The notes beneath the pieces were generated by a model that worked only from the letters and a program-made list of their open reading frames with translations, was not told where the DNA came from and did not search any database. DNA of 39,785 bases from Pseudomonadota bacterium (GTDB taxonomy: Bacteria; Pseudomonadota; Alphaproteobacteria; Caulobacterales; Aquidulcibacteraceae): positions 1 through 39,785 of the forward strand of contig JAEYPY010000228.1 in assembly GCA_023410295.1 (NCBI GenBank). The letters run 5' to 3'. Shown here piece after piece: positions 8,761 through 17,008 of this stretch. Numbering within the stretch: the stretch's first letter is position 1; each line of letters begins with the position of its first letter. The position numbers were made by a program, and so were the translations under genes.

Positions 8761-10452
8761 ATGCATAACGGATTGAAAGCCGTCCTGGCCGCGGCGGCGC
8801 TGATGCTGTGCGGCGCGCAGGCCCCTGCGCCGGACGCCGTCGAGTACGAGCTGACGCCGATCATGCGCAGCGGCGCCCTGCAAGCGGTGCAAATCGATCT
8901 GCGCTTCCGCGGCGAAGCCGATGGCGAAACCCCGATCCGTCTGCCTGAGTCCTGGGGGGGTGAGAGCGAGCTTTGGCGCACGATCCAAGAACTGCGCGTC
9001 GTCTCCGGCGGCGCCCTAAGCAACGGCGTGGGGCCGACGCAGCGCATCGTGACGCATCGTCCCAACGCGCGCCTTCATCTGCGCTATCGCATCGTCCAGG
9101 ATTTCGAAGGCGCGCCGAGTGCAGAGCAAGGCAACACCTATCGTCCCGTAGTTCAGCCAGACTATTTCCATCTGATCGGCGAAGCGGTGTTCGTCTCGCC
9201 CGAGGAAGGCGATCTGAACGGGCCGCTGCGTGTACGCATGCGCAATCTGCCGCGCGGCTGGACATTCGCGTCCGACCTGCAGCACGGGCCGCTGACGCTC
9301 GATCGGCTCTGGTCGAGCGTCATGGTCGGCGGCGACTTCCGCATTGTCGAACGCGCCGCCCAGAACGTGCGCATCGCCATTCGCGGCGATTTTGCCTTCA
9401 CCGACGAACATTTCGCCGGCGAAGTCGGCAACATTATTTCCGCGCATCGCAGCTTCTTCGGCGATCCGGCCTCGCCCTATCTGATCACCGTGATCGAGCT
9501 CGTCACGCCGCAACCCGGCTGGCGATCGATCGGCGGCACCGGCCTCGGCGATGCGTTCGCGTTCTTCGCCACGCCCAACGCCGAGGGCATGCAGATCACA
9601 CGAATTCTGGCGCATGAAGGCCTGCACACCTGGATTCCGCGCGAAATCGGCGGCATGCCGGCCGAAGGAGAAGCCGCGCACTATTGGTTCTCTGAAGGCT
9701 TCACCGATTTCTACACCGGCCGCATTCTGGTGCGCGACGGCATGTGGACGCCGCAGCAATTCGCCGATGAGCTCAATCAGATTTTGCAGGGGTACGCGCT
9801 ATCGCCGGCGCGCGATTATCCCAACGCCCGTATCGCCGCGGATTTCTGGAACGACCAGGATATTGAACGTCTGCCCTATAAGCGCGGCCGTCTGCTGGCA
9901 ACTATGTGGGACGCGCGCCTGCGCGCAGAAGGCCGTGACCTCGACGAGGTCATCCTCGAAATGCGCCGCCGGGCGCAAGCCGGCGATCCGCTCAAGGCAG
10001 CCGAACTCTTCCCGGTCGTTATGCAATCGTTCGACCAGGACATCAGCGAGGACATCGCCACACATGTCGATGCCGGCGCGCGTGTCGTGTTGGCAGAGGA
10101 TACGTTCGGTGCGTGCGGCCGCGTGGTCACCGAGACTGTCGCGGTGTTCGACCGCGGCTTCGACGCCGAGGCGCTGCAGAACAATAATCTCATCATCAGC
10201 GGCGTAGATCCTCAATCCAACGCCTATGCGGCGGGCCTGCGGGACGGCATGCTGTTCGTGCGCCGCGATGCTGGCGAGATCGGCAATTCGCAAATTCCGA
10301 TCACCTACGTCGTGCGCGACGGCGATACCGAGCGCGCCATCACCTATCTGCCGGCCGGCCGCACCAGCTATGAACGCCAGCGCCTCGTGCTCGCCGACGA
10401 TCTCGAAGGCGAACGTCTCGCACAATGCCGCGCGGTGCTTGGCGGCGGCTAA
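8761..10452 (+). CDS. M61-family metallopeptidase, secreted, with PDZ-like C-terminus
   Basis: A 563-residue exported protein with an N-terminal signal peptide (KAVLAAAALMLCGAQA). The catalytic zinc motif HEGLHTW places His 285, Glu 286 and His 289. The third ligand is probably Glu 312 in YWFSEGFTDFYTG. This arrangement matches the M61 glycyl aminopeptidase family, which has an N-terminal beta domain, a thermolysin-like core and a C-terminal PDZ-like domain (here roughly 480-563, with VDPQSNAYAAGLRDGM). It is probably periplasmic. GAGGGGATT just before the ATG at 8761 decides the start against an ATG 15 bases upstream. The Cys in the signal peptide does not sit in a good lipobox. It begins the block separating ptsH from ahcY. 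Confidence 0.85.
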   Translation: MHNGLKAVLAAAALMLCGAQAPAPDAVEYELTPIMRSGALQAVQIDLRFRGEADGETPIRLPESWGGESELWRTIQELRVVSGGALSNGVGPTQRIVTHRPNARLHLRYRIVQDFEGAPSAEQGNTYRPVVQPDYFHLIGEAVFVSPEEGDLNGPLRVRMRNLPRGWTFASDLQHGPLTLDRLWSSVMVGGDFRIVERAAQNVRIAIRGDFAFTDEHFAGEVGNIISAHRSFFGDPASPYLITVIELVTPQPGWRSIGGTGLGDAFAFFATPNAEGMQITRILAHEGLHTWIPREIGGMPAEGEAAHYWFSEGFTDFYTGRILVRDGMWTPQQFADELNQILQGYALSPARDYPNARIAADFWNDQDIERLPYKRGRLLATMWDARLRAEGRDLDEVILEMRRRAQAGDPLKAAELFPVVMQSFDQDISEDIATHVDAGARVVLAEDTFGACGRVVTETVAVFDRGFDAEALQNNNLIISGVDPQSNAYAAGLRDGMLFVRRDAGEIGNSQIPITYVVRDGDTERAITYLPAGRTSYERQRLVLADDLEGERLAQCRAVLGGG

Positions 10453-10519
10453 CGGGAACTTCGCGCCGCCCAACGCCGTTCCTTACCGCGCCGCAAGTTA
10501 CGCGGCTAAGGGAAGGACC

Positions 10520-10774
10520 ATGGCGCTCGAAACAATTCTGATCTGGATCATCGTCGGCGCTCTCGCTGGCTGGCTCGCCGGCTTGGTCGTGCGCGGCTTC
10601 GGCTTTGGCCTGGTTGGCAACATCGTCATCGGCATCGTCGGCGCTTTTCTCGGCGGTTGGCTGCTAGGCATGGCCGGCATCGGCATCGGCGGCGGCATTG
10701 TCGGCTCGATCATCACCGCCTTCATCGGCGCCGTCGTCCTGTTGCTGTTGGTACGTCTGATCAAGCGCGCCTGA
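10520..10774 (+). CDS. GlsB/YeaQ/YmgE family membrane protein
   Basis: An 84-residue, very hydrophobic protein with three predicted spans and Gly-rich packing. The first helix opens IWIIVGALAGWLAGLVV and the middle has GNIVIGIVGAFLGGWLLG, typical of the transglycosylase-associated/GlsB family. Members are small stress-linked inner-membrane proteins; the molecular role is not established. GGAAGGA immediately upstream (10511-10517) sets the ATG at 10520. Only 5 bases separate it from the SemiSWEET gene, so the two are likely co-transcribed. Confidence 0.88.
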   Translation: MALETILIWIIVGALAGWLAGLVVRGFGFGLVGNIVIGIVGAFLGGWLLGMAGIGIGGGIVGSIITAFIGAVVLLLLVRLIKRA

Positions 10775-10779
10775 CGCAT

Positions 10780-11061
10780 ATGCCCGACGCGCCGCTCTGG
10801 CTGATCAACGCTTTCGGCGTCGTCGCCGGGCTCTGTTCGATGACGAGCTTCGTGCCGCAGATCATCAAGATCATGCGCGAGCGCGACGCGAGCGGCGTGT
10901 CGCTGCGCATGTACGCCGTCACTATCGTGGGCTTCATCTGCTGGACCGTGTACGGCTTTCTCAGCCAATCCTGGCCGGTGACGCTGTCCAACACGATCTG
11001 CCTCATCCTCGTCTCGATCATTTTCACGTTACGCTTGCGTTTCGGCGGCAACGGCGCTTGA
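10780..11061 (+). CDS. SemiSWEET-type PQ-loop sugar transporter
   Basis: A 93-residue protein with three transmembrane helices and a PQ-loop motif (Pro 26-Gln 27 in SFVPQIIKIM), followed by SGVSLRMYAVTIVGFICWTVYG. This is the bacterial SemiSWEET (MtN3/saliva-like) layout. Members dimerise to form a facilitator for sugars in the inner membrane. The substrate is not predictable. It starts 5 bases after the GlsB-like gene, with no strong ribosome binding site of its own, which suggests translational dependence on the upstream gene. Confidence 0.88.
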   Translation: MPDAPLWLINAFGVVAGLCSMTSFVPQIIKIMRERDASGVSLRMYAVTIVGFICWTVYGFLSQSWPVTLSNTICLILVSIIFTLRLRFGGNGA

Positions 11062-11087
11062 ACGACGTCCTTCGAGGGGAGGACGTC

Positions 11088-11948
11088 ATGAAAAGATTGC
11101 TCGCCGCCGTCGCTGTGGCCGCGCTCGCCGCTTGCAACCCGCCTGCGCAACAGGAAGCTGAGGCGCCTGCGGTTCAGCTCTATGCGCTCGATTGCGGGCG
11201 CGCCAATTTCGCCAATGTCGACATGTTCGCCGACGATGGCTCGATGGCCGGTCAGGCGCGCGAACTGATGGTGCCGTGCTTCCTGATCCGTCACCCTGAT
11301 GGCGATCTCATCTGGGATACCGGCTTCCCCGACGCCGTCGCCGGTATGCCGGGCGGTCAACTCCAGATTCCGCAAATGGGCGCTACCGTGACGCTGACGA
11401 CGACGCTGGCCGCGCAGCTTGAGCGGCTCGGCCTTATGCCGGCGGATATCGAGTTTTTCTCGTTCTCGCACATGCACGGCGATCACACCGGCAACGGCAA
11501 TCTCTTCGCCGCGGCCTCCACCTGGATCGTCGATGCCGACGAGCGCGCCGCCATGTTCGCGGCCGACGCGCGCGCGAGCCAGGAGTTCGCCGGCTATGCG
11601 CAGCTGGAAAACGCCCAGGCCACACTGATCGAAGGCGACGCCGAGCACGACGTGTTCGGCGATGGCTCCGTGCGCATCATCCAGGCGCCTGGCCACACGC
11701 CCGGCCATGCCGTGCTGCTGGTCACGCTCGCCAACGCCGGCCCGGTGCTGCTCACCGGCGATATGTGGCACTTGGCCGAAAGCCGCGAGCGCCGCCTCGT
11801 GCCGCGCTTCAATGTCGATCGCGCGCAGACCATCGCCTCGATGGACAAGGTCGAAGCGCTAGCTGCTGAAACCAACGCGCGCGTGATCCGTCAGCACGTC
11901 GCCGAAGATATCGCCGCCTTGCCCCGTTTCCCCGAAGCGTTGAATTGA
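11088..11948 (+). CDS. MBL-fold hydrolase lipoprotein (AHL-lactonase-like)
   Basis: A 286-residue predicted lipoprotein with a lipobox (LAAC, Cys 16) after a short hydrophobic signal. The metallo-beta-lactamase fold is marked by SHMHGDHTGN (His 128, His 130, Asp 132, His 133), with further ligands expected in APGHTPGHAVLL and LTGDMWH. The order of motifs resembles the N-acyl homoserine lactonase (AiiA/AttM) branch, but related enzymes hydrolyse other lactones or esters, so quorum-quenching activity is only a possibility. A lipid anchor would put it in the periplasm or outer membrane. GGGGAGGA ahead of the ATG at 11088 is a strong ribosome binding site and rejects an upstream ATG at 11058. Confidence 0.85.
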   Translation: MKRLLAAVAVAALAACNPPAQQEAEAPAVQLYALDCGRANFANVDMFADDGSMAGQARELMVPCFLIRHPDGDLIWDTGFPDAVAGMPGGQLQIPQMGATVTLTTTLAAQLERLGLMPADIEFFSFSHMHGDHTGNGNLFAAASTWIVDADERAAMFAADARASQEFAGYAQLENAQATLIEGDAEHDVFGDGSVRIIQAPGHTPGHAVLLVTLANAGPVLLTGDMWHLAESRERRLVPRFNVDRAQTIASMDKVEALAAETNARVIRQHVAEDIAALPRFPEALN

Positions 11949-12091
11949 GCGCAGTGCAGCGTGCGCATCACGCGAACACTTCGCGGATGCAGCACGCGCG
12001 AACTACGCCTCATGCGTGCATCATCTATGAATTGACGCGGCATCCGCTGAGAATCGGGCGATTTTGACCCTCAATGAGGGGAGGACCGCTC

Positions 12092-13369
12092 ATGACACCG
12101 GAAAACCAACAGGCCTTCTTCACTTGGCTCCAGAATTGGGGCCCGAAGATTCTTCTGGCGATTTTGATCATCGTCGTCGCGCACTTCGCGGCCAAGGCCG
12201 TGAAGTGGGCGATCGCCAAGGGCGTCGATCGCGTGCCGTTCCTGTCGCGCCGCGATGGCGCCGCCGGAACGAAGCCGACGGTAGATATCGGCGAACGCAT
12301 CGGCGAAGTCGGCTACTGGCTCGTCTGGCTGCTCGGCCTCATGGCGGCGCTGGCGCAGCTCGGGCCCTGGGCGAACCCGGTGGTCACCCCGCTCAATGGC
12401 ATGGTCGCCAACTTCTTCAATTATCTCCCGAACATCGTCGGCGCGCTGCTTATCTTCATCATCGGCTTCGCCCTCGCCACTATCGTGCGGCGCATGGTTG
12501 AAGCCATGGTCGAGGCGGTTGAGCTCGATCGCCGCCTGATCGATGCCGGCCTCACGCACACCCCGCGCGGGCCTGGCCTTTCGCGTTTGCTCGGCATCCT
12601 CGTCTTCACACTGATCATCATACCTGTGACGATCGCCGCGCTCGACGCCCTCGGCATCGAAGCCATCTCCGCGCCGGCGACGGCGATGCTGAACGAGATC
12701 CTGCAGACCATCCCACGCGTCATCGGCGCGGCGCTGGTGATCTTCATCGCCTACCTCGTCGGCCGCTGGCTGATGACGCTGACGGAAGAGGGTCTCAAAT
12801 CGATCGGCTTCGACGACATCATCTCCTCGGTCGCCAACGCCGAGCCGGTGCGCGTCGGCCGTGACCGCATGGACTTCACGCCCGGTGTCGACACCACCGG
12901 TGCGCGCTTTGGCGGCTTCCCGCCCTCGCGCATGGTGGGTCTCGCGGTGCTGATCGGCATCGTGCTCTTCGCTGCGGTTGAAGCCGCGCGCTTGCTGGAC
13001 TTTGGCGCCGCCGCCGCAATGCTCTCGCAAGTTCTGGTGCTCGCCAGCAGCATTCTGTTCGGCGCCGTCATCATCGGCCTCGGCATCGTGCTGGCGAACA
13101 TTCTCGCCGCCGCCGCGCGCCGAGAAGGCAACCCCACCTCGGAGATCATCTCGACCTTCGTGCGCTGGGGCGTCATCGCGCTCGCAACGGCCGTGGGCCT
13201 CAGCGCCATGAATGTCGCCGACGGCATCATTATGCTCGCCTTTGGCCTCATCCTCGGCTCGGTGGCGGTGGCCGCGGCTATCGCCTTCGGTATTGGCGGC
13301 CGCGACGCCGCCAAGCGTCTGCTGGAGCGCTGGACCAATAATCCCCCGCCGCCGAGCATGAGAGCCTAA
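12092..13369 (+). CDS. MscS-related membrane protein with TM-helix repeats
   Basis: A 425-residue inner-membrane protein with repeated segments that combine a hydrophobic span with an amphipathic stretch. Examples are PNIVGALLIFIIGFALATIVRRM and PRVIGAALVIFIAYLVGRWLM. These resemble the conserved TM-helix repeat found in a branch of mechanosensitive-channel-like proteins. I see no MscS beta domain, so gating by tension is unproven. GGGGAGGA before the ATG at 12092 is strong. The preceding CCCTC-AAT-GAGGG (12068-12080) could fold into a small hairpin touching the ribosome binding site. A terminator-like hairpin follows the gene. Confidence 0.82.
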   Translation: MTPENQQAFFTWLQNWGPKILLAILIIVVAHFAAKAVKWAIAKGVDRVPFLSRRDGAAGTKPTVDIGERIGEVGYWLVWLLGLMAALAQLGPWANPVVTPLNGMVANFFNYLPNIVGALLIFIIGFALATIVRRMVEAMVEAVELDRRLIDAGLTHTPRGPGLSRLLGILVFTLIIIPVTIAALDALGIEAISAPATAMLNEILQTIPRVIGAALVIFIAYLVGRWLMTLTEEGLKSIGFDDIISSVANAEPVRVGRDRMDFTPGVDTTGARFGGFPPSRMVGLAVLIGIVLFAAVEAARLLDFGAAAAMLSQVLVLASSILFGAVIIGLGIVLANILAAAARREGNPTSEIISTFVRWGVIALATAVGLSAMNVADGIIMLAFGLILGSVAVAAAIAFGIGGRDAAKRLLERWTNNPPPPSMRA

Positions 13370-13390
13370 CGCGAAAACACTGAGGCGAAG

Positions 13391-13419
13391 AGACGGGCCG
13401 CTGCACTGGCGGTCCGTCT
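13391..13419 (+). terminator. Probable hairpin terminator after the MscS-related gene
   Basis: AGACGGGCCGC (13391-13401) pairs with GCGGTCCGTCT (13409-13419) across a 7-base loop, with one G-U pair in the 11-bp stem. It is followed only by TTGCATTT, so the U-tract is weak. It lies 22 bases after the stop of the upstream gene and before the ribosome binding site of the M23 gene. Confidence 0.6.
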
Positions 13420-13469
13420 TGCATTTGCGCCGCGCTTTGGGCCAACCTTGATATCAGGGGAGAACCATC

Positions 13470-14081
13470 ATGCGCGCCATCATGTTTGCCGCCGCCATTG
13501 TTGCGGCCCTGTCCTGGACCGAGACAGCCGCTGCACAGGACGGGCGCGTCACGGTTCCGGACACGATTGAAACGGTTACGCTGCATCGTCTGCACCGCGA
13601 ATTTTATATGTGCGGCGAGCATCTTGTCGGCGAGCTTCAGTCGATCGGCGACGCGCTTGGAACTGACTGCGTCATCCATGGCGGGCTCGATCCGGAAGTC
13701 GAAGGCGGCTTTGTGCGCGCCTATCGCGGTGATGGTGCGCGCAACGAGGATTGGTACGGCTGGAATGCCGAAGTGCTGGCCCCGTTTGATGGCATAGTGC
13801 GGCGAATACGAACTACGGAATCCGTCAACCAGCCCGGCGTGCTTGGCCGCCCGCCGGCCAGCATGCTCATCTTCGAGCGCGCCGACGGCGTGCTGGTGGG
13901 CTTTGGTCACGTGCAGGACGTGCAGGTGGCCGAAGGTGACACGGTGCGCGCTGGCCAGTTTGTGGCCCGCGTCGGCAACAACGGCTACGGCCGCAGCCCG
14001 CACATTCATGTCGGTGCCTGGAAGGGGCAAACGCCGTACCAAATCCGCTGGGACCTTCATCGCCCCGCAGCGGCGCAATAG
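13470..14081 (+). CDS. Secreted M23-family (LytM-like) metallopeptidase
   Basis: A 203-residue exported protein with a signal peptide ending near AAAQ (residues 20-23). The LytM zinc ligands can all be placed: HxxxD as HGGLD (His 70, Asp 74), His 147 in GFGHVQD, and HxH as His 178/His 180 in GRSPHIHVG. Between the HGGLD motif and the strand VLAPFDGIV there are about 20 extra residues compared with compact LytM enzymes, including RNEDWYGWN. Such enzymes cut peptidoglycan cross-links, or act as regulators when degenerate. A GGGGAG motif precedes the ATG. Cys 48 and Cys 67 could form a disulfide. The next gene converges on it 3 bases away. Confidence 0.8.
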   Translation: MRAIMFAAAIVAALSWTETAAAQDGRVTVPDTIETVTLHRLHREFYMCGEHLVGELQSIGDALGTDCVIHGGLDPEVEGGFVRAYRGDGARNEDWYGWNAEVLAPFDGIVRRIRTTESVNQPGVLGRPPASMLIFERADGVLVGFGHVQDVQVAEGDTVRAGQFVARVGNNGYGRSPHIHVGAWKGQTPYQIRWDLHRPAAAQ

Positions 14082-14084
14082 CGC

Positions 14085-15230
14085 TTAAGCCGCCAGCTCC
14101 TGAGCGCCCGCGACATCGCTGAATGGCCAGTGCGCGTCGCTCGTCAGCATGTCAACACCCATGACCTGCGCACTCTCAAGGAAGCGTGCGTCTTGGAAGC
14201 CGTGCACGATGAGGCGCATCCCCTGGCTGTGCACCGAGCGCGACCAGAATGAGATTTGTTCGCGCAGCTTTTGTGCCCGCGGCTCCTGTTGCGCGCCGGC
14301 GAAGGAGGGCAGATGAAAGCCCGCCGCCCAGGCGCCGGTAGCGCCGATGCTGGAGATGGCGTGGTCGGCGTAGTGAAAGTCGAGCGCCACTTGCCAGATT
14401 TTGCCGCGCATCGCGGCGCACCATTCGGTGATGGAAATAAGCGGCGTCCCGCGCTCGATTTCGCAAATGCAGAGCAGCAGGCGTTTGCGCTTGGCTTCGT
14501 CGATCTCCGCGAGCCACTTCAAGTAGGTCTCGCGCGTGCGGCGCGCTTGCACGGTGGTGGAGTGAACCGCAACCGCGATCGGCGCGCTGCTGCTTTCAAG
14601 CCGCGTCAGCGCCGCATCGAGCACGGCGATGTCGAGTTCAAGATAGTCGCGGTGGCCGTGATGGCGTCCGTCGAGGATGAATTCGCTGTTGTAGACCAGC
14701 CGGCGCCCGCCTTCGCCGCGCTGCGCCGGCGCCGCCAGGAGCGCCCCTACCTTCTGCTCACGCGGGATCAGGATCGGTGCGAACACGATGTCATCGCCGA
14801 CCGCTTTCGCCACCAGCCCATTGTCGCGCACGGATGAGGCGATGAGATCGGTAAGGCCTTCAGCGCTCAGCACCCGGTTGGCGACTTCCGGCCGGAGTGC
14901 AGCCAGCGCTTCTTCGCCAAGATAAAAACTCAGCAGCGCGTCGCGCATCTCCTGGCAACGGCGCTGGGCATCGCCGGGGCGGCCTTCGGCCAGCATGACG
15001 AGAAAGCCGTCGCCTGCAGGGATGATCACATCGTCGGGCCCCGTATGCTGCGAAAGAATGCCGAAGGAGCCGGTGCGCACGCGTTCGCGCATGCGTGGCC
15101 AGCGCGGCCCGGCGGCCTCGCGAATCTCGTCGAGCCCGACGAGTTTGACCTGCGCGGCCTCGATCGAGCCGCCGTCGCGCGCCATCGCCTTGAGGCGGCC
15201 GCTGATCTGATTGAAATCCACTCCGCTCAC
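14085..15230 (-). CDS. Degenerate GGDEF/EAL-like protein
   Basis: A 381-residue cytoplasmic protein. Residues about 25-115 resemble a GGDEF domain, with AGDGFLVML in place of GGDEFAVLL. Residues about 195-375 follow the EAL phosphodiesterase fold: CEIERG where LEITE is usual, VALDFHYAD where LDDFGTG is usual, and a late HGFQDARFLESAQVMGVDML resembling AEGVETxxQ. The catalytic EAL triad and metal ligands appear missing, so c-di-GMP synthesis or hydrolysis is unlikely. Ligand binding or protein interaction is more plausible. This assignment is by eye and needs a profile search. The GGTGAGCC upstream of the ATG gives only a weak ribosome binding site. A near-CtrA motif lies 66 bases upstream. 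Confidence 0.7.
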   Translation of the reverse strand: MSGVDFNQISGRLKAMARDGGSIEAAQVKLVGLDEIREAAGPRWPRMRERVRTGSFGILSQHTGPDDVIIPAGDGFLVMLAEGRPGDAQRRCQEMRDALLSFYLGEEALAALRPEVANRVLSAEGLTDLIASSVRDNGLVAKAVGDDIVFAPILIPREQKVGALLAAPAQRGEGGRRLVYNSEFILDGRHHGHRDYLELDIAVLDAALTRLESSSAPIAVAVHSTTVQARRTRETYLKWLAEIDEAKRKRLLLCICEIERGTPLISITEWCAAMRGKIWQVALDFHYADHAISSIGATGAWAAGFHLPSFAGAQQEPRAQKLREQISFWSRSVHSQGMRLIVHGFQDARFLESAQVMGVDMLTSDAHWPFSDVAGAQELAA

Positions 15231-15295
15231 GGCTCACCTCCTTCCCGCCCGCGCAGGCGTAAGGATCGGCCAATCTTTCCTGCCAAATGCTGAAT

Positions 15296-15310
15296 TTAAC
15301 TACGTTTTCA
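15296..15310. promoter_or_regulatory. Near-match to a CtrA box (TTAA-N7-TTCA)
   Basis: TTAA-N7-TTCA occurs between the divergent GGDEF/EAL-like gene and ahcY. It differs by one base from the CtrA consensus TTAA-N7-TTAA. A single imperfect site could be chance in this intergenic stretch. Confidence 0.25.
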
Positions 15311-15373
15311 GAGCACTAGCCGGTGAGGCATAGGCCGGCGCCGCCGCCTGCCGCCTGGATCGGCGATGCGCCT

Positions 15374-15401
15374 TTGCTCGGGCGCTCGGGGTCTGCTAAG
15401 A
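15374..15401 (+). promoter_or_regulatory. Candidate sigma-70 promoter of ahcY
   Basis: TTGCTC (15374-15379) and CTAAGA (15396-15401) are separated by 16 bases. They would start transcription near 15408, just before the 5' end of the riboswitch. The fit to the TTGACA/TATAAT pattern is loose, and position relative to the aptamer is the main support. Confidence 0.35.
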
Positions 15402-15412
15402 GCGCCGCCGCC

Positions 15413-15490
15413 TGCCAAGGAGCGTTGCGACGGTGTTGAACCGCCAGGCTTGGTCAGGCTTTCCAACTTGGAAACGACGCTCGCGAGCTC
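15413..15490 (+). promoter_or_regulatory. SAH riboswitch upstream of ahcY
   Basis: The leader matches the S-adenosylhomocysteine riboswitch. P1 is GCCAAG (15414-15419) paired with CTTGGT (15449-15454). The conserved strand GAGCGTTGCGA follows P1. P2 is CGGT/ACCG (15431-15443) and is followed by the conserved CCAGGCT. A variable hairpin TTTCCA/TGGAAA (15460-15474) leads to AACGACGCTC, whose CGCTC (15478-15482) pairs with GAGCG (15420-15424) as the pseudoknot. This mirrors known aptamers (GAGCGCUGCAA, CCAGGCU, AAACGGCGCUC). It ends just before the ahcY ribosome binding site, so it probably turns translation on when SAH accumulates. Confidence 0.92.
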
Positions 15491-15505
15491 AAAGGAGGGC
15501 GCGCG

Positions 15506-16903
15506 ATGAGCGCAAAAGATTTCGTAGTTAAGGATCTCTCGTTGGCCGATTGGGGCCGCAAAGAGATCGAGATCGCCGAAACCGAGATGCCCGGCCTCAT
15601 GGCCGTACGCGAAGAGTTCGCCGCGAAGCAGCCGCTGAAAGGCGCACGCATCGCCGGCTCGCTGCATATGACGATCCAAACCGCGGTGCTGATTGAAACG
15701 CTGCAGGCATTGGGCGCCGAAGTGCGCTGGGCTTCGTGCAACATATTCTCCACGCAAGATCACGCCGCCGCCGCGATCGCGGCTAAAGGCACGCCGGTGT
15801 TCGCCACGAAGGGCGAGACGCTGCTGGAATACTGGGATTACGCCCACCGCATCTTCGAATGGCACGATGGCGGCTATCCGAACCTCATCCTCGACGACGG
15901 CGGCGACGCCACGCTGCTCTGCGTCATGGGCCCGAAAGCCGAGACCGACGTCGATTTCCTTGAGCATCACAGCAATGAGGAAGAAGAAGCGCTGTTCGCC
16001 ACCATCAAGCGCTACACCAAGGAAAAGCCGGGCTTCTATTCCAACATCCGCAAAGCCATCAAAGGCGTTTCGGAAGAAACCACCACGGGCGTCCATCGCC
16101 TCTACGAAATGGCTAAGAAAGGCGAACTGCCGTTCCCGGCCATCAACGTCAATGACAGCGTCACCAAGTCGAAGTTCGACAATCTCTATGGCTGCCGCGA
16201 GTCACTGGTCGACGCGATCCGCCGCGGCACCGACGTGATGCTTTCGGGCAAGGTCGCCGTCGTGTGCGGTTACGGTGACGTCGGCAAGGGCTCGGCCGCC
16301 TCGCTGCGCCAGGGCGGCGCTCGAGTCATCGTCACCGAAATCGATCCGATCTGCGCGCTGCAGGCGGCGATGGAAGGCTATGAAGTCAAGACGCTCGAAG
16401 ACGTCGCGGCTTCGGCCGACATCTTCGTCACCGCCACCGGCAACAAGGACGTCATCCGGCTCGAACACATGCGGGCGATGAAGAACAACGCTATCGTCTG
16501 CAACATCGGCCACTTCGACAGCGAAATTCAGATCGCCTCGCTGCGCAACTTCAAGTGGGACGAGATCAAGCCGCAGGTCCATCACGTGGAATTCCCGGAC
16601 GGCAAGAAGATCATTGTGCTTTCCGAAGGGCGTCTCGTGAATCTCGGCAACGCCACCGGTCACCCGAGCTTCGTCATGTCCGCCAGCTTCACCAACCAGG
16701 TGCTGGCGCAGATCGAGCTTTGGACCAACGGCGCCAAGTACGAGAACAAGGTCTACACGCTGCCGAAGCATCTCGACGAGAAGGTCGCGCGCCTTCACCT
16801 CGGCAAGCTCGGCGTGCGTCTGACCGAGCTTTCGAAAGAACAAGCCGACTACATCAACGTCCCGCAAGCCGGCCCGTTCAAGCCGGATCATTATCGGTAC
16901 TAG
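15506..16903 (+). CDS. ahcY: Adenosylhomocysteinase
   Basis: S-adenosylhomocysteine hydrolase, 465 residues, splits SAH into adenosine and homocysteine and so relieves product inhibition of methyltransferases. The substrate-binding segment [15 protein letters not shown] is near residue 50. The NAD-binding GYGDVGKG motif is at residues 255-262. The C-terminal dimer/NAD-contact tail ends in PFKPDHYRY. Length fits the long proteobacterial form with the insertion near residue 90. AAAGGAGGG at 15491-15499 gives a strong ribosome binding site, under an SAH riboswitch. A REP-like palindrome cluster follows the stop and may end transcription. Confidence 0.97.
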   Translation: MSAKDFVVKDLSLADWGRKEIEIAETEMPGLMAVREEFAAKQPLKGARIAGSLHMTIQTAVLIETLQALGAEVRWASCNIFSTQDHAAAAIAAKGTPVFATKGETLLEYWDYAHRIFEWHDGGYPNLILDDGGDATLLCVMGPKAETDVDFLEHHSNEEEEALFATIKRYTKEKPGFYSNIRKAIKGVSEETTTGVHRLYEMAKKGELPFPAINVNDSVTKSKFDNLYGCRESLVDAIRRGTDVMLSGKVAVVCGYGDVGKGSAASLRQGGARVIVTEIDPICALQAAMEGYEVKTLEDVAASADIFVTATGNKDVIRLEHMRAMKNNAIVCNIGHFDSEIQIASLRNFKWDEIKPQVHHVEFPDGKKIIVLSEGRLVNLGNATGHPSFVMSASFTNQVLAQIELWTNGAKYENKVYTLPKHLDEKVARLHLGKLGVRLTELSKEQADYINVPQAGPFKPDHYRY

Positions 16904-16906
16904 CGC

Positions 16907-16997
16907 TCACGCTCCGCGGCCGCAGCGCAGCGGAGAGCCGCGGCCTGGATCATAGGTCCCGGCTCAGCGCGTGCTACGCACGCTTGGCCGGGAAGCG
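16907..16997. repeat. Dispersed palindromic repeat, copy 1 (after ahcY)
   Basis: Two palindromes lie in the convergent gap between ahcY and the cytochrome gene. The first is CCGCGGC (16914-16920) with GCCGCGG (16937-16943). The second is TCCCGGC (16957-16963) with GCCGGGA (16987-16993), whose loop also contains an imperfect AGCG-GTGC/GCACGCT stem. The second palindrome and its flanks recur almost base for base at 34074-34115. It may serve as a terminator for the convergent genes. Confidence 0.75.
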
Positions 16998-17008
16998 TGT
17001 GCGCCCTT

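Noticed and set aside
13470..14081. M23 protein lacking its first zinc ligand
   Set aside because: On a second look HGGLD supplies the HxxxD motif (His 70, Asp 74), so the ligand set appears complete.
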